From: Phycomyces nitens
Taxonomy: Eukaryota > Mucoromycota > Mucoromycetes > Mucorales > Phycomycetaceae
Reading direction: 5' to 3'
Assembly: GCA_022702545.1 (NCBI GenBank)
Contig: JAHRBC010000004.1
Span: 6,478,001 to 6,542,000 of the forward strand
DNA length: 64,000 nucleotides
A program made the translations under genes and the position numbers. How positions within the stretch are numbered: the first letter of the stretch is position 1; the number at the start of each line of letters is the position of its first letter. This document shows, one piece after another, positions 22,495 to 32,545 of this stretch. The notes under the pieces were generated by a model. That model did no database searches. It had not been told where the DNA came from and saw only the letters and a program-made list of their open reading frames with translations.

Positions 22495-25400
22495 ATGTAC
22501 AACACTTTCAATAACGAAGTTCAATGCCAGTGCTCAGTCTGCTCTCTCGATGTCCAAGGATTTGTAGCAGTATCTGCCCAAACAGCACGAAGACATGCTG
22601 ATAACGATCTTGTCAGACATTTTATGCAGACAGCTTCTTGTAAGTAATATATATATAATTTGTTCGCATTTCAAAGTGTAATTAAACATTTTAAAAAATA
22701 TAGCATTGTCAGCTGAAGCAATTCAGATGGAGAATGACAATAACATGGAGATTGATGCCGAGGTCCATGATGTTGATGCTCATGTTGAATGTAAGTATAA
22801 AATTTTATTCAAATTGCATAATAAATTGCAGCCACTTGAATATTTACTTTTTGCTCCAAAAAAAACAATGGAAAACTTACCTGTGTCTGTTACCAATTTT
22901 TGTTTATAGCTGAAAATGAAGATGAGGATATCATTGAGCTTGATACAATGGAAGGCTCTGAATATGAAGCTGAAGAATTTGAAGGTTAGTAAAAGTACAA
23001 GAAAAACATAGATATCATATATTAATATACAAAACCCAAATAGAACAATTCTCATCCTCCAACATGCCAGCGGATAACACCCATGCTTTCATTGCTGCCT
23101 TTGCCACCTTTTTCATATCAAAATATGTTGTAAACTCTGGAGGAGCAATTTTGATCAAGTTCCTCAATGAGGTTTTGGCGCACTTTGGCAAATCATTCCG
23201 TCTGCCATTGAGTTTGAGTGGTCTTTCCTCCATGACAGGATTCAACCAAGTCTGCAAAGGTGTCCAGCGCTACGTGGTGTGTGGCGAGTGCCACAAGACA
23301 TACATGGAGTTTGACGGTGTTCCCCAGTGCTGCAACTTCAGAAGACTTTCTGGCGGTATATGTGGCGCCGATCTCTTCAAGCCTTCGAGAAACGTAGCAC
23401 TGCCAAAGAAGGTGTATATGTACAACTCCTTGATTTCTGCCTTGTCCGTTCTCTTCTGTCGCCCTGGATTCGAAAGCAGTATCAATCACTGGAGACATAG
23501 ACAGCAAGTTGCAGGCATGATGTTTGATGTCTATGATGGTGCCAAGTGGAGCAATCTGGAAGACAGCAATGGTCAGCAATTCGTGGCTCATGAACGATCA
23601 ATCATGTTGACTCTAAACATCGATTGGTTTCAACCTTTTGATGGGGTTACTTACTCTTGTGGGGCAATCTACATGTCCATAAACAACTTGCCACGAGACG
23701 AACGATACAAGAAGGAGAACACCATTCTTGTTGGCCTCATGCCTGGCCCAAAAGAAGCCAAGACCAGTGAGATCAATCACTACCTCCGTCCTCTTGTTGC
23801 CGAGCTCCAATCCTTGTATGTGGGTGTGGTGATCCCTACTGTGCGCTGTCCTTCTGGTGCTCTTGTCCGTGCTGCTCTTTTCCTTGTTGCCTGCGACATT
23901 CCTGCTGCTCGCAAGACATGCGGATTCACGTCCCACATGAGCACCCATGCCTGCCACAAGTGCAATCGCCAGTTCTCCCATCTCCCAGGGAATGGCGGTG
24001 TTGATTATTCTGGTTTTGTCTTTTCCGAGTGGGTGCCTCGAACCGAAGCAGATAATCGTCGTGATGCCCTGGCCTGGAAGCGTGCATCGAGTGAGGCAGA
24101 CCAAAAGAGGATGGAAAAGGAGAATGGAGTCCGCTGGTCGGAACTCCACAATCTTGAGTACTTTAATGTAGTCGAGTGCACCATCATTGACCCGATGCAT
24201 AACCTCTTCTTGGGAACCTCGAAGCGAGTGATGGAGAAGTGGAGATCAGCTGGTCTGATCACCAACAGAGACTTGGCCGATATGCAACAAGAGGCTGACA
24301 ATATGGTCCTTCCCCCAGATATGAGCACCCTCAAGAAGAAGATTGGCAAGGACTTCCCGTTCATGAAGGCCGACAAATGGAAGTCCTGGTGCCTGGTATA
24401 CTCGCCTGTCCTCTTGAAAGACCGGTTGCCAAGGGACAATCTTGACAATTGGATGTGCTTCGTCAACGCCTGCCGATACTTGTCCAAGCCCAGCATATCA
24501 GAAGACGAGTTAGCCGAAGCCCATTTCTGTTTGGAGTTGTTTGGACAAGGATGTCAGAACTTGTATGGTGCAGATTTTATCTCACCTAACATGCATCTAC
24601 ATCTGCATCTTCATGAGATGATCGTCAACTTTGGGCCAGTATACGGCTATTGGCTTTTCAGCTTCGAGAGGTACAATGGTGTACTGAAGAACTACACGAC
24701 GAACAAGAGAGACGGCTTTGAGGCCACGTTCATGCGAAAATATCTTGAGGACTCTTGCAAGGTTGATATTGCTTGTAGAATGATGGCCGTAATTGGAAAT
24801 GCATCGTATATTGCATTGCTTTCTGAACTCGTCGAGTTTACTCCTCCTCCTGCTCCAATTGTCCATGCGTCCACTGCAACCACCACTGTCACCACCGCCC
24901 CATATTTCCAAGTTGCTTCTCCTAGGTTTGACCTAAAAGTCTTTCTTGATTCCGCGCAGTTCAGTACTGTCAACATCAAAGGCAATGAACCTCTTCCTTC
25001 GTCGGCCTTCCCACTTTCCCTAGGGCAATATGAACGAATGGTAGAAGAAGAGTATGAGCATCTTCTTGAGTTCTACAGAGACTCCTATGACGATGATTCT
25101 CTTCGCAGTTACCAGCAAGCTTCGTTCGGCAATGTCTTTGTCAACAATATGATCCAGAAGTTCCCATCGATCAACTTGCTTGGCCAGATATACAAAGGGA
25201 GCAATGGTGCAGTTCGCCGCGGGTCATATATACAGGCAATCTTCCAAGAGAACAATGACCGTGGTATAAGTGCCTTTACTGGTCAGATTCAGTATTTGTT
25301 TGTCAACTCGCTTGTGAATCCCCAGACTCTTCAACCTGACAATCATACCTTTGCTTATGTCAAATGGTATAGGTCATCTGGTCTGAACACAAGAAGTGAT

Positions 25401-25562
25401 GAAGGGATAGAGTTGAATGAGTTTGCCTTTGCCCGAGGGGATTATCAAAATATCTTACCAGTGCACCGAATCTTGCTGTCAGTTGCCATTGGTGAGCATA
25501 CAACTGAGACAGGAAATGTTAAGATGATTGTTGCTCCTGTTCTTAGAAAAATATATGCTTAA
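22495..25562 (+). CDS. tnp2-type CACTA transposase, copy E (941 aa, intact)
   Basis: Exons 22495-22639, 22704-22790, 22910-22984 and 23044-25562 join into an uninterrupted 941-aa frame. Exon 1 has the small Cys/His motif (CQCSVC, then ARRHADND) and exons 2-3 are acidic. The catalytic exon has CGECHKTY...CC zinc-like cysteines, TLNIDWFQPFDGV, VACDIPAARKTCGF, THACHKCNRQFSHL, IDPMHNLFLGTSKRVM, MHLHLHLHEM and FSFERYNGVLKN, all features of the tnp2 (CACTA/EnSpm) family. The C-terminal half ends with FTGQIQYLFVN, HTFAYVKWY and VAPVLRKIYA. This is the only transposase in the window with no stop and no shift, so this copy could encode active enzyme. It converges on the accessory gene 84 bp away. Confidence 0.9.
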
Positions 25563-25645
25563 AAATAAATATCTTTACCTATCCTTATCTCACAAAAGTA
25601 TCTGCAGCAAAAGATAGCCAAAAAATATAAAACATAAAATAGATA

Positions 25646-26887
25646 GTTTATTCATTATTTATTGTCCACGCGGCCAATGGGACTGCTAAATCCTTTGGTA
25701 CATCCTTTTGACGAACTACTCGGACGCGTTTCAAAATGGAGCTTCCCTTTTTCTTTAGTGACTGGGAAGCAAAATCATCAACAAGATCTATAAAAGTCTG
25801 GAGCTATTGAATATAATAAGGTGTATTAATAAAAGATATAGAATTTTAATATGAAAAACTATGCTAAAATAATTACCTCGTCACTTCTCCAGCTAGGGCG
25901 AAAGGCCTTTACCTTATCTTCTCCATCAGTCTCATCTTCAGACATGGTTTCCTTTTGGAGGGCATGGTCGCAATTTTTTCTGCCCATCTCTCTGTCAATC
26001 TGGTCTCTGTACTTGTTGTATGCCTTGATTCGGCGACGAAGAATCTGTATATTAAGTGTGTAAGAAAATAACAGTTTTATATTGATTAAAATATAAACTT
26101 ACCGTAACAGTTCGCTGTCGTCTTCTGCATGCAAGTCTTTTTCTGTCTGCAGCCTCTGGGGTTCGCTGGCGCTGGCGCACCTGGTTGACAAAATGGTTTT
26201 TTACCATTTTGGCAAGATCATTCAAAGGGATCGCCTTTCCTGCCTCTTGTCTTCCCAAGTAGGTGATCAGCCTTATGGCCAGTGCATTGTTATAGCTACT
26301 GTTGTAGTAGCTAGTCAAGGACCACCCTTGCTTGGCATCATTCTCCATTATCTTGACAGGGTTGTCACTGGTGAAGTTTGGGTGCTTGATATAGCCATTG
26401 ATTAATTTCTATAAATTGGTTTTAGATACTCTTCTTATTGATTTTATGTCTAGTCAAGACTTACTGAGATCTTTGGATATCTCTTTCCAACAACATAGGG
26501 TTCCTCACCCCGAGGTACCAAACTGGCCACTGCAATCGTTCTTGCAGGAGTATTTCCACCAGACAAAATATCCTTGATGCTGATTTGGCCAGTGACAAGT
26601 CTATCAATGACCTTATCAAGCTGCGAAATTGACGTCTTGCAATCACCCACTTCACTTGCAATTGTCTTGTTTTGATTTTCAAGAGAATCCATCTTGATAT
26701 TTGCCGAGTTTAGCAAGCTACGGATTTCATTATCATCCTGGTAATTGGATGTCTCTTCTGCTGTTACAGTGGCCGAAGTAGATGCAGTGGTAAGTTCACT
26801 GTTCTGGACATTAGCCATAGCACTACGCATAATGGATGCATAGATAGGACTACTGGTAGAGATTTTGGAGATGTCAAAGTTGTTCAT
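25646..26887 (-). CDS. CACTA accessory protein, copy E
   Basis: Four exons, roughly 26887-26464, 26407-26103, 26045-25872 and 25807-25646. Exon 1 (MNNFDISKISTSSPIYAS start) has a coiled-coil-like region (IRSLLNSANIKMDSLENQ onward). Exon 2 carries a basic region (RQRQRTPEAADRKRL). Exon 3 carries TMSEDETDGED and FRPSWRSDE, the family signature. Exon 4 ends AAWTINNE at 25646. Sequence identity to copies B and D is low outside these motifs, but intron positions and the signature are kept, so it is the same gene. No stops seen in the exons I traced. Confidence 0.75.
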
Positions 26888-27101
26888 TTTCTATATGAAT
26901 AAATGTTTAAATGACAATTATTAATATTTTATCTTTATGATATTATAATGTTTCTTACAAGTAAAGAAGTATAATGAACTGTTACTGATGTTTATTCTAC
27001 AATATATAATCATATTTTACAATGACTTGCTTAAAACTAATTAGTGTCTTTTATTGATTAAATAAAGCGTCTAACTGTAAAATGAAAATGACGATTATAT
27101 T

Positions 27102-27845
27102 ATGTTTTTGGGATTATTGATTTTAGAGACCGCACTTTTTTTAGGGGTAAACCACCTTGGAACTCAAATTATTTTTTGTTCTTTCTCTTTTGCCTCTTGC
27201 TCTTATACACATACTGGTAATTATTTTATTCTTATTATTTTATGTAATTACTTAATAATTTTGCCATTATCTTTACAGATCATCAACAAGCTTCTTCTCT
27301 TTGGTCATTTTACATGGTTTAATAACATAAAATAATATTTGCTCAAAGCTTCTCTTTACTAATGACTTGATGCCTCCAGTCATCACGGCTTTGCATGTCA
27401 CTCAATCTTGTAATCAAACATCATGGTAAGCTATTATATTATTACAAATTATATATATCTCTTTACTTATACATATATAACTATGTTCTATTCTCTATTA
27501 GATATATTAAGAATCTCATCCGCATGCCTGAACAAACAATCACACAGGTAAGAAAACCGCTGATAATATAGTATATATGAATATCTAGAATACTAATAAC
27601 TTTACAATTCTTAGACAATCTCAACTGACAGCTAATATGCTGAGATATTCTCATGAATCTATCAAGTAGTCCATCTACTCACGATATCAACATTGTAAGT
27701 ACAACAGCAAATAATTTGATCCACTACGATTATTTAATTAATCTTTGCTCCTATTACTATTAAATAGCACCATTCTTCTCCAAGACAGTACCCAATATCT
27801 ATCAGGTAGGAACTTGTTGGTCTTGCTAGATGCAAAATATCAAAC
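27102..27845 (+). other. Third intron-dense locus, copy E (coding status unclear)
   Basis: A series of GT-AG introns of about 60-80 nt separates short exons: donors near 27217, 27424, 27549, 27697 and 27807, with pyrimidine-rich acceptors near 27278, 27501, 27614 and 27768. A frame starting MSLNLVIKHHDILRISS at about 27398 stays open over two junctions for about 43 codons. Another short frame begins at 27102 (MFLGLLILETALFLG). Neither resembles the D protein. Position and exon-intron style match the third gene of D, B and G. A spliced non-coding RNA or a fast-evolving small protein are both possible. Confidence 0.4.
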
Positions 27846-27995
27846 AATACTCTAGAAATAGCATATATATTATTATTATATGATTAGAGCATTCATCTAG
27901 AAATATATATATTAAATAAATAAAAAATAAATAAAAAACAATTTATTTTTTAAAAATCAACAAATGAGGCTTGTATGTAAACGTATGATACGGTG

Positions 27996-28141
27996 CTTTT
28001 CAGTCTAAAAGACATTATTTCCCTTTGCTTTTCAGTCTAAAAGACATTATTTCCCTTTGCTTTTCAGTCTAAAGACATTATTTCCCTTTGATTTTCAGTC
28101 TAAAGACACTATTTCCCTTTGCTTTTCAGCCTAAAGAGATG
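27996..28141. repeat. 31-32 bp direct tandem repeat near the right end of element E
   Basis: Four full units and one partial unit of CTTTTCAGTCTAAAAGACAT followed by TATTTCCCTTTG. The first two units are 32 bp, the next two 31 bp (one A fewer). It lies about 340 bp from the terminus, where CACTA elements usually carry subterminal binding repeats. Confidence 0.85.
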
Positions 28142-29544
28142 AGTTACTGAGGTTAAAAGTAAAGGATATGAATAGATTGTAAATCGCGATATTGCGATTA
28201 GCTTTATATGGCACAAAATACAATAAATAATAGGCTTACTCGACACGAAATATAAAATAAACTAGACCTCTTTAATAACAGAAAAGTTGGGGGGTATCAA
28301 AGGTTTTTCAAGCGGAACTAAAGACCTATTTCTCTGATAGACCAGGCGTCATTCCCTATAGTATCATTCATATTTGTATGGTGGAGAAATATAGATTGAA
28401 ATAACAATAAATCGATGATGGTACTTTAATACTACAGATATTTCTCCACCATAAAATCGTATACTTTTTCCAGTGCGTGTCAATGACGCGTGTTGAGTTT
28501 GTTGTGAGTGAAAACGAGTCAGAAAAATATAGTAAATTGAATACCTCACGTTGACAATAACGAGGGTGCGATAAAGAATGAATATAACGGGGGTAGAACC
28601 ACAATTCAAAGACAGCAAGAGGACAAAAGAAGAGAAAATAAAGAAATAGACAGAGATATATGAACTTCGCTCAGGACAGTTAGATATATTCTTGACAGCA
28701 ATGGAAACAGGGAGGAAGAGATATAATAGGAGAAGGGAACTAGATAATTTCACTCAGGACAATTATTAAAGTTGACAGCAAGGTACTAGGAAGATACAGA
28801 TTTGGACGGAAAAGGGAATTGGATGAAAAGAAAAATCAATCTTGGCACGAAGTATGTTTAGGAATTTCTATACAAGACAATTCACTAATTCAGGGACGGA
28901 AAATAAGAGAGAGATAACTGATAATGTTTATTGATTGAAATTTTGGTCTCTTATATAGACTTCGTAAAATGTTACTTAGTGATAAATGGTGAATTGATTA
29001 ATAATAAAATATAGGAATTGGGTGTGTGAATGAAAAATAGAACAGTATATGAGATAATGGATAAGGATAATAATGACTTTGGGGGAGAGGTATGAGATGA
29101 TAAGACAAAATAAGATATGATAGTATGAGAAAATGGGATATACAGTGAAGGTGATAATATAAAAATGGAGGACAAATATGATAAGACAAAATGAGATATG
29201 AAAATGTGCGAAGACAATGTAAATATGAAGTATGAAGATATGGATAACAGTAATATGATAAAGTGAGCAGTGTGAGAGAAGGGACAGAGATATGAAGGGG
29301 TATGAATAAAATGAAGTGCCGATGTGTGAGAGGGTGTAAAGAGGTAGATAACATGAAGAGAAAGATAAGTGCGCACAGACAGCAACGTGGGGAGAAGGGA
29401 AGGGAAGATAGATGACAAAAATAGTGTACAATGGATAAATATGGAAATGGATAGGAGGGGTTTGAAATGAGAGCGAGGGTGACAAATATGGAAAATCAAA
29501 GAAGTGCGGAGAAAAGGGAGATATTGTATTTTTCAGCAATTAAG

Positions 29545-29668
29545 AGACAGTCTCAGAGAAAATAAGAGAAAATTATTGGATAAAATAAGAGAAAATTTTA
29601 GATCAATTAAGAGAAAACTGACCAATAAAATAAGAGAAAAACTCAGGAAAAATTAAGAGAAAAAAAAG
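29545..29668. repeat. Subterminal AATAAGAGAAAA repeats, left arm
   Basis: Six or so copies of A(A/T)TAAGAGAAAA spaced by about 10-15 bp between the outer terminus and the transposase unit. The mirror set is at 36649-36772. Confidence 0.8.
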
Positions 29669-29699
29669 GGGCAATTAGTAGAAAGCTGCTTTAATCTCA

Positions 29700-31080
29700 T
29701 TATAAGTTTTTCTCCAGGGCTAAGCACTTTTCAAAGAATCCGAGGGAATGGTGGATCCAGCCTTGGCAGTCTTTCTTGGTTACCTTGGAGCAGGCATCCA
29801 TGATTCTGGGTGTGAGTGTCTCACAAGTTTCGAAAGGCTTTCTTTTGACACCATACTTCACCTTCGACCAGAATAGCTCAATTGGGTTTAGGAATGGTGA
29901 GTATGGTGGAAGATATGCACACCTATAGCCTCTGCTTTCTATCAAATTTCTTACTGTAGCTGGCTTATGTATGGGAGCATTGTCCATTACCAAGTAAAAG
30001 CCCCTCATGTTGTTTCGGTCAAGAACATCCATCACATTACTCAAGTAATTTAGATAATGCTCGGCCCTTGTTCCAACTTTGGCTGTTGTTGTAACAACTT
30101 TACCATCTACTCTTCTCTTCTTAGCTCCCGAAACCATTATTGGCTTTCTCAAAGAAATGTCAATAACGCCGGCACTTGAGATGGCACCAAGGATGGTTAT
30201 TGTAGTGCCTTTTGAAGCAGGGACAGTTGTCTTAGCAGGTGCTCCCTTCTTAGACCAGCCACGAGTGCGTGTCATGTGAAGATTGAATCCTGCTTCATCC
30301 AAAAATATGCAATTGTTCTCAAAGTCCATTTCTTTATCAGCTAGCCATTGAAGGACGGTCTCCTTTCTCTTCTTCAAAGTTTCTTCTGAATTTCTAGCAA
30401 CTGAAATCTTCTCCAACTTCTTCATAGATAGTGCACAGCTGGTCCTAAGATGTCTGTATACTGCGGATGGGCTTACAGAGAGACTTGGAAACTCTATGAT
30501 CAACAACTCGTGTATTCCAGCTACAGTTGTAGTTGAACGCTCATCAACAAGGTCGATAATAAACTTCGAGTGCTTCTCAGTAAGCTCAGAGACAGTTCCC
30601 ATTCTGCGTCCTCTTTTCTTCTGTTGAGGTACCTCCCCAGTTTTCTGCCACTGCGATTTGAAACGGTAGGCTGATTTTTCATTTATTCCTGTCTTTAAAG
30701 CTGCATCCTTTATAGGTACCTGTTCAACTAACAGAGCAATAAGCTTGTTGATATCCTGCTGAGTGTATACACGTCTAGCATTGCTAGCGTTGTCTTTTTT
30801 CAGTCAGGTCTCTGAGAGGCTTCTCTTCTTTCAAATTGCTCTCACTACTCTGCACATCAGCTTCATTTTCCTCCTCGTCCGAGCTATTACTGGGCTCATC
30901 ACCCTCGTGCCCTTCCTTCAGCTCCATCGTCACATCTTCATCTAACTCCATGGCTGATGCAGTGATGTTATACTCCCACTTCTTTCTCATCATCGACATT
31001 ACACTGACAATAATCTCGGGTACAGCTTCAATATCTTCGTCGCGTAGAGAGATCTCGTTCATATCATAGTCAATATCCAT
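29700..31080 (-). CDS. Tc1/mariner transposase, left arm (two overlapping frames)
   Basis: The first frame (31080-30787, MDIDYDMNEISLRDED) is an acidic N-terminus that stops just after an A6 run. A +1 shift continues in frame as NARRVYTQQDINKLIALL, a helix-turn-helix, and joins the 300-aa catalytic part (from 30602, MGTVSELTEKHSKFI). Catalytic triad: FLDEAGFN, LVMDNAPIH and FLNPIELFW. Thirty-four residues lie between the second Asp and the Glu (DD34E). It ends LEKNL at 29700. By family it cuts and pastes at TA. The shift is shared with the other arm, so it predates the duplication of the arms, or is a real slippage site, or both copies carry the same error. Confidence 0.8.
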
Positions 31081-31730
31081 TTTTTGTTAATAATAGTGAG
31101 AAAAGTGCTTTCTACTAATTGCCCTTTTTTTTTCTTTGTACAGTGCTTCCACTCTCAATTTACCGAATTTTTGAAAACACTGCCCACTTTTTGAAAAAAA
31201 TTGCCCACCTGTGCGAGACTAAATTTGTTAAATCCAGCAAGATTTATAAAAATAAAAAAAATAAAAAAAAACAAAATCAAATGTTCAGACTGGCTGACTA
31301 GCTAAATTTCGAATTACTTTATTTCAAGACACAATTACAGAGAGTTTATATAGTTTTTCGATATCTGAATTACTGAGCATTTAATTAAAGGAGCACATTG
31401 TATTGGATACAGTAATGTCCAATAGATTTACTCATCGTAACATCTATCCTAAATATTTGATCTTTAACCGATTCTTTAAATAACATATATGTCAAATGGG
31501 GTATTCTTGAATATATGGATAACTGTGTATAGGCTGAATCTATATGATTGGTTTATTAGCGTGTCACAGCGGATATACTTTAACCGAGATTATATAACTC
31601 ATTGTCTAGATCTAATGCCTGTATACAACAAAATTGCCTATAAAAAAGAGACTTATTTGGCCGGATGTTTGAAGTTTGTTTTACCAAGTTTGCGAAAATA
31701 AATTAACCTCATCATACAAATACTTTGACC

Positions 31731-31895
31731 AACTTCTGGCGAAATAAATTGCAAAGGTTCTTTATTTATATGAAACTCGATCTTCAAAAGCCCCGAACAT
31801 CAACACCCATCATTTCACTAACAAATTGGACGAATCTCCACAAAAGGTGAAGAACAGATCGACGAAGCAGTTTCCAAAAAGAAGCAAAATAGCAT
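31731..31895. other. Short non-coding stretch at the inner edge of the left arm
   Basis: Begins where homology between the arms stops (after CTTTGACC). I see no gene before the Tc1 fragment. Confidence 0.5.
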
Positions 31896-32010
31896 GGATC
31901 CTGCAATTATTGAACGGGGAAACCCATCTTATTCCCCTGAGCTCAACCCTATCGAGCAGTTTTGGAAAGTTTTGAAGGATGGTGTCAGAAGAAGTAAGCA
32001 AGTCGACTGA
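31894..32010 (+). pseudogene. Fragment of another Tc1-like transposase (C-terminal Glu motif)
   Basis: The frame MDPAIIERGNPSYSPELN continues PIEQFWKVLKDGVRRSK and stops at 32010. The SPELNPIEQFW motif is the catalytic Glu region of Tc1/mariner transposases and is distinct from the arms' version (FLNPIELFW). The upstream catalytic residues are absent. A minisatellite starts about 20 bp after the stop. Confidence 0.75.
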
Positions 32011-32030
32011 TGTGGAAGCCTCACTTTGAA

Positions 32031-32368
32031 GGTGAATGGAGGTTGAATGGAGGTTGAATGGGTTGAATGGGTGGGTTGAATGAGAGGTTGAATGGGTTGA
32101 ATGGGTTGAATGGGTTGAATGGGTTGAATGGGTTGAATGGGTTGAATGGGTTGAATGGAGGTTGAATTGGTTGAATGGGTTGAATGAGAGGTTGAATGGG
32201 TGGGTTGAATGAGTGAGTTGACTGGGTTGAATGAGAGGTTGAATGGGTTGAATGGGTTGAATGGGTGGGTTGAATGGGTGGGTTGAATGGAGGTTGAATG
32301 AGAGGTTGACTGGGTTGAATGAGTGAGTTGAATGAGTGAGTTGACTGGGTTGAATGGGTTGAATGGCT
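32031..32368. repeat. GGTTGAATGG minisatellite
   Basis: About 30 imperfect tandem units of 10 bp (GGTTGAATGG, with TGGGTTGAAT, GAGAGGTTGA and GTGGGTTGAA variants). The reverse-strand open frames with repeated S-T-H-P-F-N-P are products of the repeat and not genes. Confidence 0.95.
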
Positions 32369-32545
32369 GAACGGAGCTTGCGCCACTTCGGAGTCCGAAG
32401 CGAAAGCAACACGACACACAATGCAATATCAGCCAATCATAAATCGTAAAAAAAATGGAAAGTGAAATCAAAAATCAAAACGCGAAACCCCCTATTTTAT
32501 TGTCTTGCTTTCTATTTTAAATAATTCATGGAAAAATCTTAAGCA

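Larger units (their letters stand above)
21917..28475. mobile_element. CACTA element copy E (6559 bp, three-gene type, CACTGCAAAAA ends)
   Basis: Left end CACTGCAAAAAATACCCG, right end on the reverse strand CACTGGAAAAAGTATACG. CGT flanks both sides (21914-21916, 28476-28478). It is inserted 4 bp before the end of a tRNA-associated LTR. Orientation is opposite to B and D: transposase (+), accessory (-), third locus (+). It is diverged from B and D in sequence but keeps gene order, exon number and spacing. Confidence 0.9.
14963..28482. mobile_element. tRNA-associated solo LTR 4, interrupted by CACTA elements D and E
   Basis: Three pieces make one LTR: 14963-15370, 21651-21916 and 28476-28482. 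It begins TGACGCGTGATGTG and ends CACACGTGTCA. The pieces join cleanly when D (duplication TAC) and E (duplication CGT) and one copy of each duplication are removed, and the result is collinear with 12957-13617. The left flank is ATAT; the right flank, after removing the next LTR and its TCAA duplication, is again ATAT. Confidence 0.8.

Noticed and set aside
22706..22909. Separate 67-codon gene near the start of transposase E
   Set aside because: It is exon 2 read into intron 2. The splice sites at 22790/22910 join it in phase to the transposase.
23613..24200. 195-codon reverse-strand frame inside transposase E
   Set aside because: Shadow frame. Similar shadows recur at matching places in the other copies because the coding strand is conserved.
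27996..28141. Possible CRISPR-like array
   Set aside because: Units follow each other directly without unique spacers, the organism is eukaryotic and no cas gene is present. It is a plain tandem repeat.
28972..29539. Long reverse-strand open frames of 175-187 codons rich in Ser, His, Ile and Leu
   Set aside because: They lie in a LTR of low complexity (AGATAAG/GAAATATG-rich). The mirror LTR at 47845 has similar but different frames, and there is no start context or motif. Composition alone explains them.
31810..32436. Open frames of 132-208 codons made of repeated S-T-H-P-F-N-P
   Set aside because: All three reverse frames across the GGTTGAATGG minisatellite stay open because the 10-bp unit has no stop. 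Not genes.
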